Shown here: piece after piece, positions 14,457 through 23,868 of the stretch | Numbering within the stretch: the first letter of the stretch is position 1 | Layout of the letters: each line of letters starts with the position of its first letter | Origin: a virus | Length of the DNA stretch: 35,041 nucleotides | Virus record (IMG/VR): IMGVR_UViG_3300025769_000393 | Span: 1 to 35,041 of that record | Reading direction: 5' to 3' (one strand) | Program-made: the position numbers and the translations under genes | The notes under the pieces: model-generated | Seen by the model: only the letters and a program-made list of their open reading frames with translations | What the model was told of the DNA's origin: nothing | Database searches by the model: none

Positions 14457-16439
14457 TTATCCTATTGATGCTCCTTGCTCTATATTACGTTCTAATGCTT
14501 GTGCGTTTGTTATTTCGTTAGTTACTACAAATGCCTTTACAGGTTTTTGTTCTTGTTCGCCTATTGCTTGTGCAAGTTGATTTTCAGGTGCTGCGCCTAC
14601 TACATTAAATGCAGGTACATTAGATTGTCCTCTGCCTCCTTTAATATCTCCCCCTTTAGGTGCACCGCCTCCTCCTAATGCTTGTAATCCTTTAACAGTA
14701 GCTGCTATATTAGCCGCTATACCTATTCCTGCAGATATATTATTTGCAGCTACTATACCTGTTGCTGCTGCAACAGATGCACCTGCGGTTGGTATTGCCA
14801 ATGCTGCACCTTGGGCAGTTGCTGTTGCATTTGCTGCTTGTGTTTCGATTACAGTCTTTGCTATGCCTGCAGCACTTTGTCCAATTAATGCAACCGCTTG
14901 TAATTTTTTATTTTTACCTGCTAATTGAGAAAGTAAAGCAAATCCTGCTCCAATGTTATCTATATTCTGTTTTTGAATTTGTGCTTCGGCTTCTGCTACT
15001 TGTTTTTTTGCATCTATTTCTTTTTGAGCATCTGCTTGTCTTGCCTCATCTTTTAAAGAATAGTAATAATCTATTACTTGTTGTTTAGCTTCCTCACTAG
15101 CATTAAGAGCCTCTAGTTCTGCTAATTTATTAGCTTCTTCTAACTCTACTTTTTGAAGTTCAGTAACAGCTTTTTTCTCTAACTCTAATTGTGTGTACTC
15201 ATCTCTAATTTCTTGTAAAGCATCTAGCCTATCTTGTTCTTTAGCTTGTTCTTCCGCTATTCTTTTATCTTCCTCAGCTTTTTGTTTTCTTAATAACATT
15301 TGTCGCTGATTCTGTACCTCTCTTTGTCTGTTTATTTTTTTAGCTTCTAACTCAAATACTTTCTTTTCAAGTTCAGCTTGTTCATCAAGGTCTTCTTTTC
15401 TAGCTAAGGAAGTCATATCATTTTCCTTCTTCTTAGCCTCAAACCTTAATCTTGCAGCTTCTATTTCTTTATTAGTAATACCATCTTCGATAGTAATAGC
15501 CTCTTCTAAAAATTTTATTCTTTCTTCTGCGTTATATTTTTCTGTGTTATATGCTTTTGTTCTTAGTTCATTAACCTTAGCATTTGCCTTTTGTCTCTCT
15601 ACTATTAACTTTCTATCTATCTTATCTGCTTTAGCAATAGCATCAGACAATTCTCCTGCTGCTTTAATATCTTCTTTGATGTCTTTACTAAAGTTGCTGA
15701 CCTTTTCGCTTACAGTATCAAAAGTATCGCTTACAGCTTCTCCTATGTCTTTTATACTTCCTTTACCTGTTAAGAAATTACCTATTGCAGAAAATGTGTT
15801 TGTTATACCATTTCCTAATTTTGAAAACAATTCAATAGTATTAGCAATAATAGCTTTGCCTTGATTAAGTGCTTTTGTTAATTTATTCTGTCCTTCTTCA
15901 CTTCCTTGAAAAGCTGCTATTAAAGACCCTAATGCAACTACTAAAGCACCTACACCTGTTCCAATTAAAGCTACCTTAAATAACTTCATACCTTGTGTAG
16001 CTGCTCTTAGACCTTGTGCTAGTCCTGTAAACTTACTAAAGAGTCCTCCTGTTGCTCTATCTAATACTGAAGTACCTCCTATAGTTTTAGTTATGCCTTT
16101 AGATACTTCATTGTGAGCCTTAGCTTGTTCTTTTAGTTTTTTATTAAACTTAGCATTTTCATTATTAAGTTGTGTCTTAGCCTTTTTACTTTGTTTTAGT
16201 GCTAGGTTTTCCTGTTTAATAAGATTTTTAGTTTTTTCTATCTTATCATTTAATTGTTTTCTTCTCGCTAACTCTTTACCTGAACCTCCTAATTTACTAA
16301 GTTCAGCTTCCATTTTAAGAAGTTCCCTTTGAGCATCTGCTACATTATCTTCAAGTTTTACTATTTCCTCATCAAGAGTTCGTATCTGAGTAATAGCTTC
16401 TTTTGCGTTTAATTTTAGGTCAATTATTTTCTCTGCCAT
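14457..16439 (-). CDS. Tape measure protein
   Basis: This 660-residue protein sets tail length and is released during infection. Long heptad repeats cover about 1-115 and about 265-480, with hydrophobic segments near 145-180 ('ALIGTGVGALVVALGSLIAA') and an Ala/Gly-rich region at about 495-590 that may cross the host membrane. At roughly 1.5 angstrom per residue the tail would be near 100 nm. It starts inside the small gene at 16424-16576. No lysozyme or peptidase domain was seen. Confidence 0.82.
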   Translation of the reverse strand: MAEKIIDLKLNAKEAITQIRTLDEEIVKLEDNVADAQRELLKMEAELSKLGGSGKELARRKQLNDKIEKTKNLIKQENLALKQSKKAKTQLNNENAKFNKKLKEQAKAHNEVSKGITKTIGGTSVLDRATGGLFSKFTGLAQGLRAATQGMKLFKVALIGTGVGALVVALGSLIAAFQGSEEGQNKLTKALNQGKAIIANTIELFSKLGNGITNTFSAIGNFLTGKGSIKDIGEAVSDTFDTVSEKVSNFSKDIKEDIKAAGELSDAIAKADKIDRKLIVERQKANAKVNELRTKAYNTEKYNAEERIKFLEEAITIEDGITNKEIEAARLRFEAKKKENDMTSLARKEDLDEQAELEKKVFELEAKKINRQREVQNQRQMLLRKQKAEEDKRIAEEQAKEQDRLDALQEIRDEYTQLELEKKAVTELQKVELEEANKLAELEALNASEEAKQQVIDYYYSLKDEARQADAQKEIDAKKQVAEAEAQIQKQNIDNIGAGFALLSQLAGKNKKLQAVALIGQSAAGIAKTVIETQAANATATAQGAALAIPTAGASVAAATGIVAANNISAGIGIAANIAATVKGLQALGGGGAPKGGDIKGGRGQSNVPAFNVVGAAPENQLAQAIGEQEQKPVKAFVVTNEITNAQALERNIEQGASIG

Positions 16440-16576
16440 AACTCTTGTTTTAACATTTTATATCCCTCTTTTATAGTTTCAGGGTATTTATTTTTGCCTA
16501 AAGCTATTTCAACATACTCTCCTGTAAGTTGATTTTGCTTTGCTATTTCTAATAAGTCTAATATGTTTTGTATCAT
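16424..16576 (-). CDS. Small protein before the tape measure, 50 residues
   Basis: The ATG at 16576 overlaps the stop of the 886-residue tail gene in an ATGA, and the frame ends with TAA at 16424-16426, inside the tape measure gene. The product is 'MIQNILDLLEIAKQNQLTGE' followed by a helical 'YPETIKEGYKMLKQELWQ'. The couplings on both sides support real translation. The function is unknown. A small chaperone or a tail-tip factor is possible from position alone. Confidence 0.6.
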   Translation of the reverse strand: MIQNILDLLEIAKQNQLTGEYVEIALGKNKYPETIKEGYKMLKQELWQRK

Positions 16577-19233
16577 AATAGTGTTGTAGTATTTCTTAAT
16601 TCAGATAATGTATCTGCAAATGCGTAGTTGCTTGATGTGTTAGTTCTAGCGTAAAATTTAAAATATATAATAGTACCACTAGAAACACTTGTTACTTGAT
16701 AATTTACAATATTTGGATTTACATTCTTATTTTGTTGTGTTGTTGTAAACGCAGCTACATCAATTCCTGCTTTTGCTTTCAAGTCATCGATATTTTGTGT
16801 ATCGAAATTTGCAGCGTCTGTTGTATATAAAAATCCATATTCATCAATATTAGGTGTGTTTGAAATCGTACCTAGACTATTTATTTTATGTGATAAATAA
16901 ACAGAATTAGATGTGCTATCTTTTGAACCAACTGCACTAATTGATGCTTTTGTAACAATAACAGGTTCATCTATTAAAGTCTGTACAGGCTCGTTATGTG
17001 GATAAACCGTATCAGGGATTGGTTCGTTTGTAGAGGTAACATCTACACCATCGTAGAAACAAGAAGCATCTACTCTTAATGTTGCACTATCTGAATAAAT
17101 AGTAGTAGAATCAACAGTAATACAAGTTCTAACAGGCACGAATCTATCAGGTACTATAGGGTCTACTTCTATGACTGCTCCTGCATCCTCTTTTTTGTTT
17201 ATTAACTCTAACTTAGATTTTAATGTTTCAAAGTTTGTTGTTATTTTATTTATTCTGTAAAGGTTGTCAAATATTCTTATATCATCTGCTAACGATAAAT
17301 TCATTAACATAGACAAAGGTAGATATGCACTTACAGATGTTAATCTTCTTTGTGGGTCAAATATCTCTTGTACGTAGTTTTTGTAATAAGTATCAAATAA
17401 CGTTTGATTGTAAGGAACTAAACCAAACTCATTTATCTCTGCATTAAAGTTTAAGTTTTTAGAATCTGTAAGACTTACAGAATTAGATGGTACAAACACA
17501 CCTGTGTGTGATACTAAATCTCCATCACTTTCTATTACACCTATTGTTTCATTTTGTTGTATAGGATAAAATAGTAAAGGCTTACCAAGATTTGGTTCTT
17601 GCTTTACATCTGCACTCCATCCCCATTGCAAATCTGTGAATGTGCCTCCATTAATATCTTTTAACTTTTCGTACTTAAAATGTTCTAAAGGTACTGTAAT
17701 AGTATATGACTGCCCTTCAAACTTATCTGCTGCTCTGTATTGTAATGTACCCCACTCTTGATTAAATAGTTCGCTATGGTTTTTTGCAAAGAAGTTATCT
17801 TGTCCATCGTATCTTAGATTGACTTGCTTATAGGGTAATACGGAATCTACACTTGATTCGGTTTTATCCAAGTCCTTTGTTATATCGTGGATTACAGAAC
17901 TACTAGCATAGAAATCATCTAATGTTTTGACTTCTATTGTACCTGCATCGTTTTGGAAAGATGTAAGATTAAACATCTTAAACAAAGAAGTTAAAAAGTC
18001 TAAAACCTTAATATCAGGTAATTGATTTGCAGGTCTAAATTGTACATCTGTTAGCACCTCTGCATCCGCAGTAAAGAAAACATCATCCGTACCAAAACCA
18101 TCTCTTTCTATATATATTCTAAAGTCGTAGGTGCTGGGTGTATCTGATTCTATTGCAAAAGTATAGTTTCCTGCCTCTAATACAAGTTGTCTAATATCCC
18201 TGTACTCTAGCGTTGTGGCATCCCTTGAAATATTATCATACCTTTCATATACTTCTCCATTTTTATATATAATGAAGTTAAATTCATCAGCAACGGAAGG
18301 CACAATAGTTATATCCATCCTGCGTTCTTTTCTTCCTGCTACTGTTCCAACTTGGTCTGCTTGTGGTGTATCAAAATTGTTTGAAAATAAATCTATTGTA
18401 GAACCGTTAACATATCCTAAACTAAAGTTTCCTACGGGTGTTACATTACCTTCATTTTCAAAGAGACCTCCTGTTTTATTATGCAGCCACAAATAAAGAT
18501 TGTAGAAAGGTTCATTTGTAGTATTAAAGAAATCAGTACTAAACGTAATTCCGTATTGTTCCTCAATAGCTTTTATTATTGGATATATCCTAAGTGCAGG
18601 TTTTAATTGAGATAGTTGTAGTCCGTGTGTGCTTCCTGCTTCGTATGCTATGTTATTTTGAGTATCTGTATTGTCATAAGCTGAACCACTTGCAGAATCG
18701 TAAACAAGTCTTTTAGTGTGCGTTATAAGAGGAAACAAAATAGCATCTGTGTACGTAACACCTGAATGTGTAATATCCAAACCCCCACTCATATAAGACC
18801 TAATATTAGCATCTGAATATGTAAACTTAAACGCATCGTCTTTCAGCATTGCAAGTGCATCTAGTTTATCTTCTCCTAATAGGTCTTTTAAATTTATACC
18901 ATTACCAAAGAATGTAAGTTTGTAAGTGTGTGCTTTGTTGTCTCTTCTTGATGCACCTTCTAATTTTACTTTTCCTTTCTTAAATAGTTTGTAGTTTAAG
19001 TATAGTTCTGCTTCTTTTTTTTTACGTGCGTCAAATCCTATAATATGGTAATCATAGAAGTGTTGAAATATCTTGTTATTTGTTTTAGATGCAGGTACAC
19101 TAAACGACCTAGAAAAGTCCGTAAAAACCTTCTCTATGTCTTTTACATCCTGTAGGGTTTGTGTAAGTGTAACTGATTCATCTTGAAATAAATCTACTTC
19201 CTGACCTTCTATATATAGTTGTAGGTTTAGCAT
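16573..19233 (-). CDS. Large tail or base-plate protein
   Basis: The 886-residue protein starts 'MLNLQLYIEGQEVDLFQDES', then 'VEKVFTDFSRSFSVPASKTN'-like text, the N-terminal form seen in flavobacterial phage tail proteins from memory. The middle ('FRPANQLPDIKVLDFLTSLF' and 'YRINKITTNFETLKSKLELI') looks like hub domains. The last 170 residues are Thr/Ser-rich, with 'GFLYTTDAANFDTQNIDDLK' and a fibronectin-like 'NYQVTSVSSGTIIYFKFYA'. It is probably the distal tail or hub component that meets the tape measure. It starts by TAATG overlap. Confidence 0.7.
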   Translation of the reverse strand: MLNLQLYIEGQEVDLFQDESVTLTQTLQDVKDIEKVFTDFSRSFSVPASKTNNKIFQHFYDYHIIGFDARKKKEAELYLNYKLFKKGKVKLEGASRRDNKAHTYKLTFFGNGINLKDLLGEDKLDALAMLKDDAFKFTYSDANIRSYMSGGLDITHSGVTYTDAILFPLITHTKRLVYDSASGSAYDNTDTQNNIAYEAGSTHGLQLSQLKPALRIYPIIKAIEEQYGITFSTDFFNTTNEPFYNLYLWLHNKTGGLFENEGNVTPVGNFSLGYVNGSTIDLFSNNFDTPQADQVGTVAGRKERRMDITIVPSVADEFNFIIYKNGEVYERYDNISRDATTLEYRDIRQLVLEAGNYTFAIESDTPSTYDFRIYIERDGFGTDDVFFTADAEVLTDVQFRPANQLPDIKVLDFLTSLFKMFNLTSFQNDAGTIEVKTLDDFYASSSVIHDITKDLDKTESSVDSVLPYKQVNLRYDGQDNFFAKNHSELFNQEWGTLQYRAADKFEGQSYTITVPLEHFKYEKLKDINGGTFTDLQWGWSADVKQEPNLGKPLLFYPIQQNETIGVIESDGDLVSHTGVFVPSNSVSLTDSKNLNFNAEINEFGLVPYNQTLFDTYYKNYVQEIFDPQRRLTSVSAYLPLSMLMNLSLADDIRIFDNLYRINKITTNFETLKSKLELINKKEDAGAVIEVDPIVPDRFVPVRTCITVDSTTIYSDSATLRVDASCFYDGVDVTSTNEPIPDTVYPHNEPVQTLIDEPVIVTKASISAVGSKDSTSNSVYLSHKINSLGTISNTPNIDEYGFLYTTDAANFDTQNIDDLKAKAGIDVAAFTTTQQNKNVNPNIVNYQVTSVSSGTIIYFKFYARTNTSSNYAFADTLSELRNTTTLL

Positions 19234-20219
19234 TATCGTACATTGTTTATCTTATTAAACGCAAATTCAAAATCTATTGTGTAGTTTGCTAATTTGTCAT
19301 TTACTGATGTTTTTAATGTTAGTGATTTGCTTGTAGGTACTATAGGAAGTGTACTACTATCTTGTCTTATCCATACGCTTTCTGATAAAAACAGTTCTTC
19401 TATTGTACTATTACTATCTTCATTTATAAACCCTGTGTTTAAAGAAATGCTTTTTCTTGCGTTGGTGTTGTACCTTTCTTCTTGACCACCGTATTTCGGA
19501 TATGTGACTGTCGCGTTTTCAATCGTGTTTCGTTTAAACTTTTCGTCCGTTACATTGAATGATTCAGTTGATTTCTTAAAAAAATATAAATCTTGGAACG
19601 CTCCATACTTGTTTATAAAAGTAACTTTGTAAGGAGTGAATTTTGGTTCGCACACATTATTTACGTTTATAGTTTTAAGTAGTGTTGTATCGTCTGTATC
19701 GTAAACTTGTATAGTGCTACTATCTGCAGGTATTGTAACGTATTGTATTTTTTGGTTTGTATTACCACTATCTGTTATTTCTGTATCTGTTGAATCTATT
19801 GTAACCTTACCAACTCCTTCGGCAAATATTGGTAGTTTTCCTGCAACACCTTCAGGTAAGTATATTGTGTTTGCAGTCATTAATGCGTGTCTTTGTAGTT
19901 CAGGATTTATTTCATCTTCAAAATACCCAAACCCATTTACTGCTAAATAGTTATCACTTACAGGAGAACCATAAGTATATACAATATCGTTTTCATCTAA
20001 GATTGTAGCTACTGTTGTAACCCATACCGCTTGACTTAGATAGTCATTGTTAAAATCTGTTTTAAGATAATCACGTACAAGTTCTGCAATCTCAAATACT
20101 ACATTAGTATCTCCTGTCAAGATTTCTTTTTGTATTTCATATTTAAGGTCAGTTGTTACATACGACCCTACTGTACCTTCGTATATATATATTTTTAAAT
20201 CTACTGTCTTGATTGCCAT
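19233..20219 (-). CDS. Minor tail protein
   Basis: The 328-residue chain is beta-rich and opens 'MAIKTVDLKIYIYEGTVGSY', with 'FEIAELVRDYLKTDFNNDYL', then a midsection with 'KVTFINKYGAFQDLYFFKKS' and an end 'NYTIDFEFAFNKINNVR'. That matches tail-associated proteins that lie before the large tail gene in Bacteroidota phages. The start is at the stop region of the adhesin-like gene and the end overlaps the next start by a TAATG. Its precise place in the tail is not clear. Confidence 0.65.
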   Translation of the reverse strand: MAIKTVDLKIYIYEGTVGSYVTTDLKYEIQKEILTGDTNVVFEIAELVRDYLKTDFNNDYLSQAVWVTTVATILDENDIVYTYGSPVSDNYLAVNGFGYFEDEINPELQRHALMTANTIYLPEGVAGKLPIFAEGVGKVTIDSTDTEITDSGNTNQKIQYVTIPADSSTIQVYDTDDTTLLKTINVNNVCEPKFTPYKVTFINKYGAFQDLYFFKKSTESFNVTDEKFKRNTIENATVTYPKYGGQEERYNTNARKSISLNTGFINEDSNSTIEELFLSESVWIRQDSSTLPIVPTSKSLTLKTSVNDKLANYTIDFEFAFNKINNVR

Positions 20220-20221
20220 AA

Positions 20222-21826
20222 TTAGGTTAAATTATCTATTCGTCTAAACCTTCCAAGTTCCCATTCTACAAACCAGATTTCGCTTATAACACCATTTGTT
20301 TCTTGTTTTATATAATAAGATTCTACAACGTTTTTTGGTAATGGTGGTGCTATACCTTCGTTCTGTCTTGTTACCCTGTAGTATCTACCTCCTGATGGGT
20401 TCTGTGAGTTTGTTCTCCGTACATTGATTTGCGTTGTAGCATCATCGTGCCCTATACAGACTGGTTTATTAATGTTTTGTTCTATATAGATGGAATGTAA
20501 TGATACTTGCTGATTAGCATTACTAGCAAAAGTAGCATTATTACTTGTTCCGTATGTATTGTATCTTGCTTCAACACTTAAAGCTACATTATTCCAATAA
20601 GCAGGGTATCCTAAAGGAAAAGCTGCCTCTACTTGGTCTACTGTCATAAAATCTTGTCCAGTATCTATATACCAATTTGCATCTCCACAACTTAGAACTG
20701 CGACTGATGGAGGTTGGGTCATTGTTACACTACAAGTTATCTTTGCGCTATTGTTATTGTAACCACTAGATGGTGCAGTAACTTCAAAGTTTACTGTTCT
20801 TTCTGTACTAGATGATACTGTATCAAATTTTATAGGACTTAGGTTTGTAATAAAACCATTTCTTGCTCGACCTACTGAAATAATACCTGTAGATGTTATT
20901 GCTTGTCCTGATAAACCTGCTACCTCACAATCAAAAGTTGGTAATGCACTACTAGGTTGACTAAATGTCTTAGAACATATTACCTCTGCTCCTGCATTAG
21001 AATATCCTGCAGGTACTGTTATATCAAAGAATAATGTAACATCTCTCGCACTCCCTGTGTTGTTTGCACTATATGAAGTGATATGCGCACCTCCACTTGT
21101 TAAACTTTTAGACGCTACTGTTCCATTAACATCAGGGTCTGTTATAGTTCCATCTTGTGCTATAGTACCACCTGATAAATATGAATCATCACAGTCGTAT
21201 GTTTCTTGTGCAGTTGTCGTTACTTGTATTGATTGTGTTGCGTTACAAGTTAAATCATCTCCATCAGAAGCAGTTACATATAAGTTTTTAACTCCTGCTC
21301 TATAACCTCCTATTATCTCTAAATCATTCCCTGTTAGTATAGTAGTAAAAAAGTCAGGATAGTTGTTTAGTATGTTATAACTCTGTATTGGGTCAGTACC
21401 TTGTGTAAAGTAAGAACTTAAATCTATTGTTACTGTATCTCCTTGAGTGTCTATTGATTGATTAGGTATAGAACCATTTGTTGTTACACCTCCTGTACAA
21501 GTAAACACAGGTTGCGTTGCAGTTGCAGTACAATCTATAGTATCATCTGATGCATTACTAAAGTTAGGCGGAATAGAAATAGTAAAGGTTACTGTTCTAC
21601 TTGTTGCAGTTCCTACTGTTGAAAATCTACCATCACTAAAATCTCCATCCGTAGAAGTGTAGGATAGTATCGTTCCATAAGTTGTATTAGGTAATGTTAG
21701 TTCCCCAAATTGGTCTACACTAAAATTATTTAAGTTAATTAACGCACAGGTAAGTTCTACACTCGGTTCTGTAGGTTCTGAATAACTTAAATAGAATGGA
21801 CTTCTAACATTAATTTTTGTACTCAT
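20222..21826 (-). CDS. Repeat-containing virion adhesin-like protein
   Basis: This 534-residue protein has at least three related units of about 95-120 residues, each ending in a P-x-x-(Y/F)-x-N stretch, then I-x-C-x-x-T, then TQP or SQP and a further Cys: compare 'IPPNFSNASDDTIDCTATAT', 'VPAGYSNAGAEVICSKTFSQ' and 'APSSGYNNNSAKITCSVTMT'. The pattern is that of Ig-like surface domains. The C-terminal 140 residues are different (ending in 'ISEIWFVEWELGRFRR'). It probably decorates the tail and binds carbohydrate. No enzyme motif was seen. Confidence 0.7.
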   Translation of the reverse strand: MSTKINVRSPFYLSYSEPTEPSVELTCALINLNNFSVDQFGELTLPNTTYGTILSYTSTDGDFSDGRFSTVGTATSRTVTFTISIPPNFSNASDDTIDCTATATQPVFTCTGGVTTNGSIPNQSIDTQGDTVTIDLSSYFTQGTDPIQSYNILNNYPDFFTTILTGNDLEIIGGYRAGVKNLYVTASDGDDLTCNATQSIQVTTTAQETYDCDDSYLSGGTIAQDGTITDPDVNGTVASKSLTSGGAHITSYSANNTGSARDVTLFFDITVPAGYSNAGAEVICSKTFSQPSSALPTFDCEVAGLSGQAITSTGIISVGRARNGFITNLSPIKFDTVSSSTERTVNFEVTAPSSGYNNNSAKITCSVTMTQPPSVAVLSCGDANWYIDTGQDFMTVDQVEAAFPLGYPAYWNNVALSVEARYNTYGTSNNATFASNANQQVSLHSIYIEQNINKPVCIGHDDATTQINVRRTNSQNPSGGRYYRVTRQNEGIAPPLPKNVVESYYIKQETNGVISEIWFVEWELGRFRRIDNLT

Positions 21827-22371
21827 TTCTTAAATACTTTATCTATTGATACTTCAAATTCGTTGAACAATTGTTTTTCTAAGTTCTTTAAATGCTTTTC
21901 AAATGGTTTGGTAAAAAATAAACTAGCTTTTAATCCTTTGCTATAAATACTTCTTGCTACTAAAAATTGTATAGACTTTTCAAATCCTACTGTGCTAATC
22001 TTTCTGCCTGTAAACTTACCTTTTTGTCTTGGTGCTAGTCCTTTTCTTACTATCCATTTATCTAACTTACTAGGTGGTGGCATTTTATCTGTGTAAGCAT
22101 ATACAGTTTTTTTATCGTATGGTTGTTTCGCTGCATCTTTACCACCATAAGGTTTTACCGCTCCTTTTACACCTTTGTCTACATACTTACCATACTGTAA
22201 TCCTAAGAAGTTTAAGATAAATGTTTGTTCATCCTCTCCTAACTTAGCTTCTAAAGAATTGCCAAGATTACCTGTAACGTCTTTTCCTTGCGTTTTAAGT
22301 TCTTTTTTAGCTTCAAGTATAACTAAGTCCCCAAACTTTCTTAAAGTCTCTCTAACGTCCTCTAATCGCAT
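21823..22371 (-). CDS. HK97 gp10-like head-tail joining or tail completion protein
   Basis: The 182 residues fit the HK97 gp10-like family: 'LRKFGDLVILEAKKELK', 'DVTGNLGNSLEAKLGED', 'FLGLQYGKYVDKGVKGAVKP' and an arginine/lysine-rich 'KGLAPRQKGKFTGRKI'. Proteins of this family join the tail to the head connector. Neighbours are a tail-terminator-like gene upstream (10-base overlap) and the adhesin-like gene downstream (4-base overlap). Confidence 0.78.
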   Translation of the reverse strand: MRLEDVRETLRKFGDLVILEAKKELKTQGKDVTGNLGNSLEAKLGEDEQTFILNFLGLQYGKYVDKGVKGAVKPYGGKDAAKQPYDKKTVYAYTDKMPPPSKLDKWIVRKGLAPRQKGKFTGRKISTVGFEKSIQFLVARSIYSKGLKASLFFTKPFEKHLKNLEKQLFNEFEVSIDKVFKK

Positions 22372-22835
22372 ATACTGATGTCATTAGAAGTTATTATATC
22401 AAAAGTAAGTGCCCAACCTGCTACTAAATGTTCGAACCTATCTGTAAAAGGCTCACAACTAGCAACACCCTCTAATTGGTATTGGCTTGTAAATAAGTCA
22501 CCTCTTTTTAGTTCTATCATTAATCTATTCTGAACAGCTAACTGCGTATTAAGTATATCTTGTTCGTTATTATTGCCTCTAAATATATCTACAACTTCCT
22601 CTTTGCTTTGGTCTACTATGTCCATAGACAAGACTGATATATTAAAACTAACTGTGTTATTAGGAAAAGAAACATTGTTAACTACTATGTGTGAAAGAGG
22701 AAACATAGTTTGTTTACTTAAATCTATATCAGTAATGTTGCCAAAAGTAACTGTGTTGACATTAACATCCTCTAACAATTGGTTTTTTATTGTTTCAGTT
22801 ATTTGATAAAATGCTCTTGTTCCCTGCTGACTCAT
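22362..22835 (-). CDS. Tail terminator-like protein
   Basis: This 157-residue protein has the size and pattern of tail terminator/completion factors that cap the tail tube. It shows an N-terminal helix 'FYQITETIKNQLLEDV', mixed strands 'TMFPLSHIVVNNVSF' and 'NTVSFNISVLSMDIVDQSK', a helix 'NTQLAVQNRLMIELKRG', and a closing strand 'GWALTFDIITSNDISICD'. The neighbouring gp10-like gene makes this assignment likely. Confidence 0.68.
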   Translation of the reverse strand: MSQQGTRAFYQITETIKNQLLEDVNVNTVTFGNITDIDLSKQTMFPLSHIVVNNVSFPNNTVSFNISVLSMDIVDQSKEEVVDIFRGNNNEQDILNTQLAVQNRLMIELKRGDLFTSQYQLEGVASCEPFTDRFEHLVAGWALTFDIITSNDISICD

Positions 22836-23092
22836 TTATATTCTTTTGCTATTCTTTTTAATTGATTGTATCGCTTCTCTGTGTAGCTATTGTCTGAATT
22901 AAACACTCTGCCATATATGTAACCTAATTCTTCCGCAGGTGTTGTATTAGTATTAATAGAATCAAACTCAGCTTCTGTTAAGCAATTAGGTAAATGATAA
23001 GGAAAGATATTAGCAAGTGTTTTTTTAGTGTCACAGTTGCACTTACCACCTTTGCAAAACTTAATTTCTTTTACTTGTTTCTTTTTTTTCAT
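22832..23092 (-). CDS. Small Cys-containing protein, 86 residues
   Basis: A Lys-rich start is followed by 'FCKGGKCNCDTKK', a possible metal-binding knot, and then a helical part 'LTEAEFDSINTNTTPAEELG' and 'EKRYNQLKRIAKEYK'. It lies between the chaperone-like gene (4-base overlap) and the tail-terminator-like gene (4-base overlap). It may be a small tail-assembly factor. No family is recognised. Confidence 0.6.
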   Translation of the reverse strand: MKKKKQVKEIKFCKGGKCNCDTKKTLANIFPYHLPNCLTEAEFDSINTNTTPAEELGYIYGRVFNSDNSYTEKRYNQLKRIAKEYK

Positions 23093-23349
23093 TTATATAT
23101 TTTTTTTATCTGCTGTGCTTCTAGTTCGTTTTTCTCTTTCATAAAAGCTAACATAGTTAAACATTTTAAAGCCGAAAGTTTTGTGATATTTTCAAATCGT
23201 TCAATATCTCCGTTAGCGAGTGCAAAGACTGATTGATACCAACCCCATTTACTTCCAAAGTTTGCAACTGCTCCGAGGTCAGATTCTCCCCCAACTCCTT
23301 CCGAGTATAATTCAGGGAAAGACTCAGTAGTTCGCTTCTTAAATTCCAA
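23089..23349 (-). CDS. Frameshifted C-terminal part of the tail assembly chaperone-like protein
   Basis: This frame lies -1 relative to the 223-residue gene and has no convincing start of its own: the first codon is a TTG inside the slippery run. Its 86 residues begin 'EFKKRTTESFPELYSEGVGG' and include 'FGSKWGWYQSVFALANGDIE' and 'LTMLAFMKEKNELEAQQIKK', the T-type domain of phage tail chaperones. A -1 slip at 23348-23356 would join it to residues 1-163, giving a 249-residue product. It overlaps the other frame by 184 bases, which supports frameshifting over independent translation. Confidence 0.65.
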   Translation of the reverse strand: MEFKKRTTESFPELYSEGVGGESDLGAVANFGSKWGWYQSVFALANGDIERFENITKLSALKCLTMLAFMKEKNELEAQQIKKIYK

Positions 23350-23837
23350 AAAAAAACCATAGCACCTAAAGGAATATTTAAAGGCACATCTAGCATTTTG
23401 TCTGCATTGTCTGTACCATTGTAATCTTCTATAATATATCTATCGCCTTTTCTGTACTCAATAGGTCTATATAAAATACTCATAGCCTTGTGCATATTTT
23501 TCCAAGAGCCTAAATAAGTGTCAAGGTCAATATACTCTCCTAATGTTATGTCGTCTAGCTTAGGTATAAAACCATACTCTCTGTCATCTAATTTAAACAC
23601 ACTAACTAAATCTGTGTCTTGTTCTAGCAAACTATAAATATGATTTGTAATATCTCTAAGGTCGTTGAATTTAATTTGTAATGTAAGTTCTAAATCTACC
23701 TTGCAAAATATTTCTACTGTCTTTTGCATAAGAAAGGTACTGTCTTGATTGCTTTCAATATTTACCTTTTCAAACTCCATATACTGTTTAAGAGTAATAT
23801 CTTCTATGGTGTCAGGTATTTGCAAATGTAACTTCAT
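23166..23837 (-). CDS. Tail assembly chaperone-like protein (short, unshifted form)
   Basis: The 223-residue product starts 'MKLHLQIPDTIEDITLKQYM' and includes 'LDDITLGEYIDLDTYLGSWK' and 'NIPLGAMVFFWNLRSELLSL'. It is a common protein of flavobacterial phages, by memory, with no firm family name. After residue 163 the reading frame meets a run of nine T residues, where -1 slippage would switch to the frame ending at 23089. The arrangement matches lambda G/GT logic. The start at 23837 follows a terminator (23869-23898), so it begins a new unit. Confidence 0.7.
   Translation of the reverse strand: MKLHLQIPDTIEDITLKQYMEFEKVNIESNQDSTFLMQKTVEIFCKVDLELTLQIKFNDLRDITNHIYSLLEQDTDLVSVFKLDDREYGFIPKLDDITLGEYIDLDTYLGSWKNMHKAMSILYRPIEYRKGDRYIIEDYNGTDNADKMLDVPLNIPLGAMVFFWNLRSELLSLSLNYTRKELGENLTSEQLQTLEVNGVGINQSLHSLTEILNDLKISQNFRL
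23348..23357 (-). promoter_or_regulatory. Candidate -1 ribosomal frameshift site
   Basis: On the minus strand nine T residues (23356-23348) follow G at 23357. Codons GTT TTT TTT TGG in frame 0 can re-pair as TTT TTT TTG in the -1 frame. T TTT TTT is a classical slippery heptamer. The two frames overlap by 184 bases, which is long for normal gene overlap here, where 1-25 bases is usual. Confidence 0.68.
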
Positions 23838-23868
23838 ACTTGTATAACGTATTTAAAAAAAGTTTTAT

